Positions 62,518 through 64,000 of a DNA stretch of 64,000 bases are shown here, piece by piece. The stretch lies in NCBI GenBank assembly GCA_039888615.1, contig JBDQQS010000021.1; one strand, written 5' to 3'. Within the stretch, counting starts at the first letter, position 1. Each line of letters opens with the position of its first letter. The stretch is from Flavimaribacter sp039888615. Its GTDB lineage: Bacteria > Pseudomonadota > Alphaproteobacteria > Rhizobiales > Rhizobiaceae. A model generated the notes under the pieces. The model saw nothing but the letters and a program-made list of their open reading frames with translations, made no database searches and was not told the origin of the DNA. The position numbers and the translations under genes are program-made.

Positions 62518-63471
62518 ATGGCGACAAGGCGACTGACGCAGCAACAGCGCAAGCGTCATCAGGAAGCCGCAGACTGGGTGCTGCGTCACCGTGACAGCGA
62601 ACTCGATCCGGACGCCGTGCGGGCGTTTCATCAGTGGCTCGACTGCGATCCTGACAACCGGCGCGCCTATGACGCCGCGCAAATGCTGCTGGGCGACGCC
62701 AGATCCGCCATTTCATCGGATCCTGACCTGAACGATATGGACCTCAAGCCGACCAGCCGGGCGAAACCGGTGGTCCAGTTCCTCCTGGCGCTTTTCGTGG
62801 TGGGTAGTCTGTTCGTCTATTTCGACGGACCAATGCGCCTTCAGGCCGATGTTGTCGCCGGGATCTCCGAATTGCCGGTGATCGAACTCAAGGACGGATC
62901 GACGGTTCAACTAAACGCCTCTTCCGCCATCGCCCTCGACTACGCTGACAATGCGCGCGCCGTCCGGCTGCTGCGCGGTCAGGCGCTGTTCAACGTCGCT
63001 CCCGATCCGTCGCGTCCGTTTTCCGTGGAGGCCGGCAACACACGCGTTACCGCGCTCGGAACCGCCTTCGACATTCGCCGCGGCAAAACGGAAACCGAAG
63101 TGACAGTCACGCAGCACGCCGTAAGCGTCGATATCGAGAACGCGGGCCAGGCGATCCGGCTTGATGAAGGCCAGCAGATCGATATTGGTTCAGACGGCGA
63201 TCACGGCTCGATCGTCGACGTCGACGCCAACGCCGTGCTCGGATGGCGGCGCGGCGTCCTGGTCATGGACAACGCCCCGCTTTCCCTCGTCGCCGAAGAG
63301 TTGGAGCGCCGCATTCGCGGCCGCATCGTCTTCGCTGGCGCCGGCCTTTCGGATCGCCGGGTCAGTGGCACCATCGCAATCGCCGACACGTCGGCTGCGC
63401 TTGACTTCCTCGGCCAGGCGCTTGGCGTGAAATCCACCCGACTTGGGCCTCTGATTATTTTGCGGGATTGA
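62518..63471 (+). CDS. FecR-like anti-sigma/sigma regulator
   Basis: A 317-residue inner-membrane protein; the ATG at 62518 has GGAG upstream. The cytoplasmic N-terminus is a DUF4880 domain that binds the sigma factor (EAADWVLRHRDSELDPDAVRAFHQWLDCDPDNRRAY, residues 17-51). One helix (VVQFLLALFVVGSLFVYF, about 85-102) leads to the periplasmic FecR domain (ELKDGSTVQLNASSAIALDY, TALGTAFDIRRGKTETEVTVTQHAVSV) and a C-terminal STN-like segment that meets the receptor's signalling domain. It completes the receptor-FecR-sigma relay. Confidence 0.94.
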   Translation: MATRRLTQQQRKRHQEAADWVLRHRDSELDPDAVRAFHQWLDCDPDNRRAYDAAQMLLGDARSAISSDPDLNDMDLKPTSRAKPVVQFLLALFVVGSLFVYFDGPMRLQADVVAGISELPVIELKDGSTVQLNASSAIALDYADNARAVRLLRGQALFNVAPDPSRPFSVEAGNTRVTALGTAFDIRRGKTETEVTVTQHAVSVDIENAGQAIRLDEGQQIDIGSDGDHGSIVDVDANAVLGWRRGVLVMDNAPLSLVAEELERRIRGRIVFAGAGLSDRRVSGTIAIADTSAALDFLGQALGVKSTRLGPLIILRD

Positions 63472-63598
63472 TCATATCGCTCCTGCCGAAATCGGAAGCG
63501 AGCGTGACTTTTGCAATCATCCTGGCTAGTGAACCGGATGCAGCCACTGCGAGTTTGTCTCGCCGCTGTTGTGATCCAGCCATTGGGAGGAGCAGGGC

Positions 63599-63898
63599 AT
63601 GGCGCAGGAAACCGAATTGAAACCGGAATTACTGGTCAAGGACGAGGAAGACCTGAGATCCCTCTTCCCGCCAACCCACGCAATTGCGGTGGAGAAATGC
63701 CAGAAGCAGTTGGACAGGCACGCCAGGGATTTCCTGGCCCGTTCGCCATTTCTATGCATCGGAACACAATCACCGGACGGCGCGGCCGATGTCAGTCCCC
63801 GGGGTGATCCAAGGGGTTTTGTGAAAGTTCTTGATGACAGGACCTTGTTGATCCCGGATCGGCCCGGAAACAATCGTCTAGAGCATCGTGTGCTTTGA
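63599..63898 (+). pseudogene. Pyridoxamine 5'-phosphate oxidase-family gene, interrupted by an IS
   Basis: The frame encodes 99 residues: a helical N-terminus (DEEDLRSLFPPTHAIAVEKCQKQLDRHARDFLARSPFLCIGT) and the start of the FMN-binding split barrel (SPDGAADVSPRGDPRGFVKVLDDRTLLIPDRPGNNRL). Intact members run to about 200 residues with the pattern continuing after NNRL. Here it ends with EHRVL and a stop, and sequence after the TA at 63879-63880 belongs to a mobile element. The remaining half would lie beyond the window. Confidence 0.8.
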
Positions 63899-64000
63899 GT
63901 GAATCAGGGATGCTTCCAATTGTGCCGGCGGTGTGATTCTTTGGGTCGAGGAGATGATTCGATGACCCATGCACTTTCCAGTGACCTTCGCCGGCGTGTA
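63879..64000 (+). mobile_element. IS630-family-like insertion sequence, left end
   Basis: The element appears to start right after a TA dinucleotide (63879-63880), the target duplicated by IS630/Tc1-mariner elements, with GAGCATCGTGTGCTTTGAG as its likely terminal sequence. An 82-base leader precedes a transposase start. It continues past the window, so the other end and the matching TA cannot be seen. Confidence 0.65.
63962..64000 (+). CDS. IS630-family transposase, first 13 codons
   Basis: The ATG at 63962 follows GAGGAG and encodes MTHALSSDLRRRV before the window ends. The pattern of a short start followed by LSxDLRxRV is that of IS630-family transposases, whose N-terminal helix-turn-helix begins here. 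Too short for more detail. Confidence 0.6.
   Translation, partial: MTHALSSDLRRRV

Overview
The window looks like a chromosomal segment of an alphaproteobacterium of the order Hyphomicrobiales, close to the Rhizobiaceae (Rhizobium, Hoeflea or Martelella type). The pointers are Omp2/RopA-type porins, a glpQ-glpU (DUF2160) glycerol transporter end, a small Sel1-repeat protein typical of the order, a PleC-like PAS histidine kinase, a RirA-type TGA-N9-TCA motif, and many solute-binding-protein transporters (ABC and TRAP). Genus-level placement is inference from protein flavour, not from a marker gene.

Layout. 1-0.9 kb: 3' end of a glycerol ABC transporter operon (partial glpQ, glpU). 0.9-4.0 kb: LysR regulator, EamA exporter, Tat-secreted metallo-beta-lactamase-fold hydrolase. 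4.0-11.5 kb: a complete peptide/nickel-type ABC transporter operon (binding protein, two permeases, two ATPases, alpha/beta hydrolase) divergent from a LacI regulator, with three copies of a CGAAACGTTTCG-like operator between them. 11.6-19 kb: MscS channel, tRNA-Ser(GCU) and an accessory islet of small stress or membrane genes (RHH protein, YciF-like, YetF-like, YrhK-like) with phage-like remnants. 19-21.7 kb: FSP1/AIFM-like flavoprotein divergent from a MerR regulator, then cspA and rpsU. 22.4-26.3 kb: two nearly identical porin genes in convergent inverted orientation with an intact tyrosine recombinase between them, plus a third porin that stops after its N-terminus. 26.4-35.6 kb: Sel1 protein, DUF2147, YfcG-type GST, AMP nucleosidase, two MFS transporters, ETF-ubiquinone oxidoreductase, uracil-DNA glycosylase.

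35.7-43.2 kb: a coherent sugar-acid locus. uxuB-uxuA are divergent from a GntR regulator, a full TRAP transporter and a zinc polyol/aldonate dehydrogenase. Together they can import an aldonate, oxidise it at C5 to fructuronate, reduce it to mannonate and dehydrate it to 2-keto-3-deoxygluconate; L-gulonate is the best-fitting substrate. 43.2-52 kb: EamA exporter, an orphan form-II CoxL-like molybdenum hydroxylase, aminopeptidase N, PleC-like kinase. 52-54 kb: a TPR/winged-helix-type regulator split by a -1 frame change. 54-57 kb: DUF1254 and DUF930 envelope proteins.

57.1-63.5 kb: a FecA-type iron locus (TonB receptor with signalling domain, periplasmic binding protein with an apparent CTG start, ECF sigma factor, FecR anti-sigma), bordered by a stand-alone alanyl-tRNA-synthetase-like catalytic domain. 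63.6-64.0 kb: a pyridoxamine-phosphate-oxidase-family gene interrupted at a TA dinucleotide by the start of an IS630-like element that runs off the window.

The observations most worth following are the porin/recombinase inverted repeat, the mini AlaRS beside the iron locus, the LacI operator set, the nested palindrome after rpsU, and the frame-split regulator.
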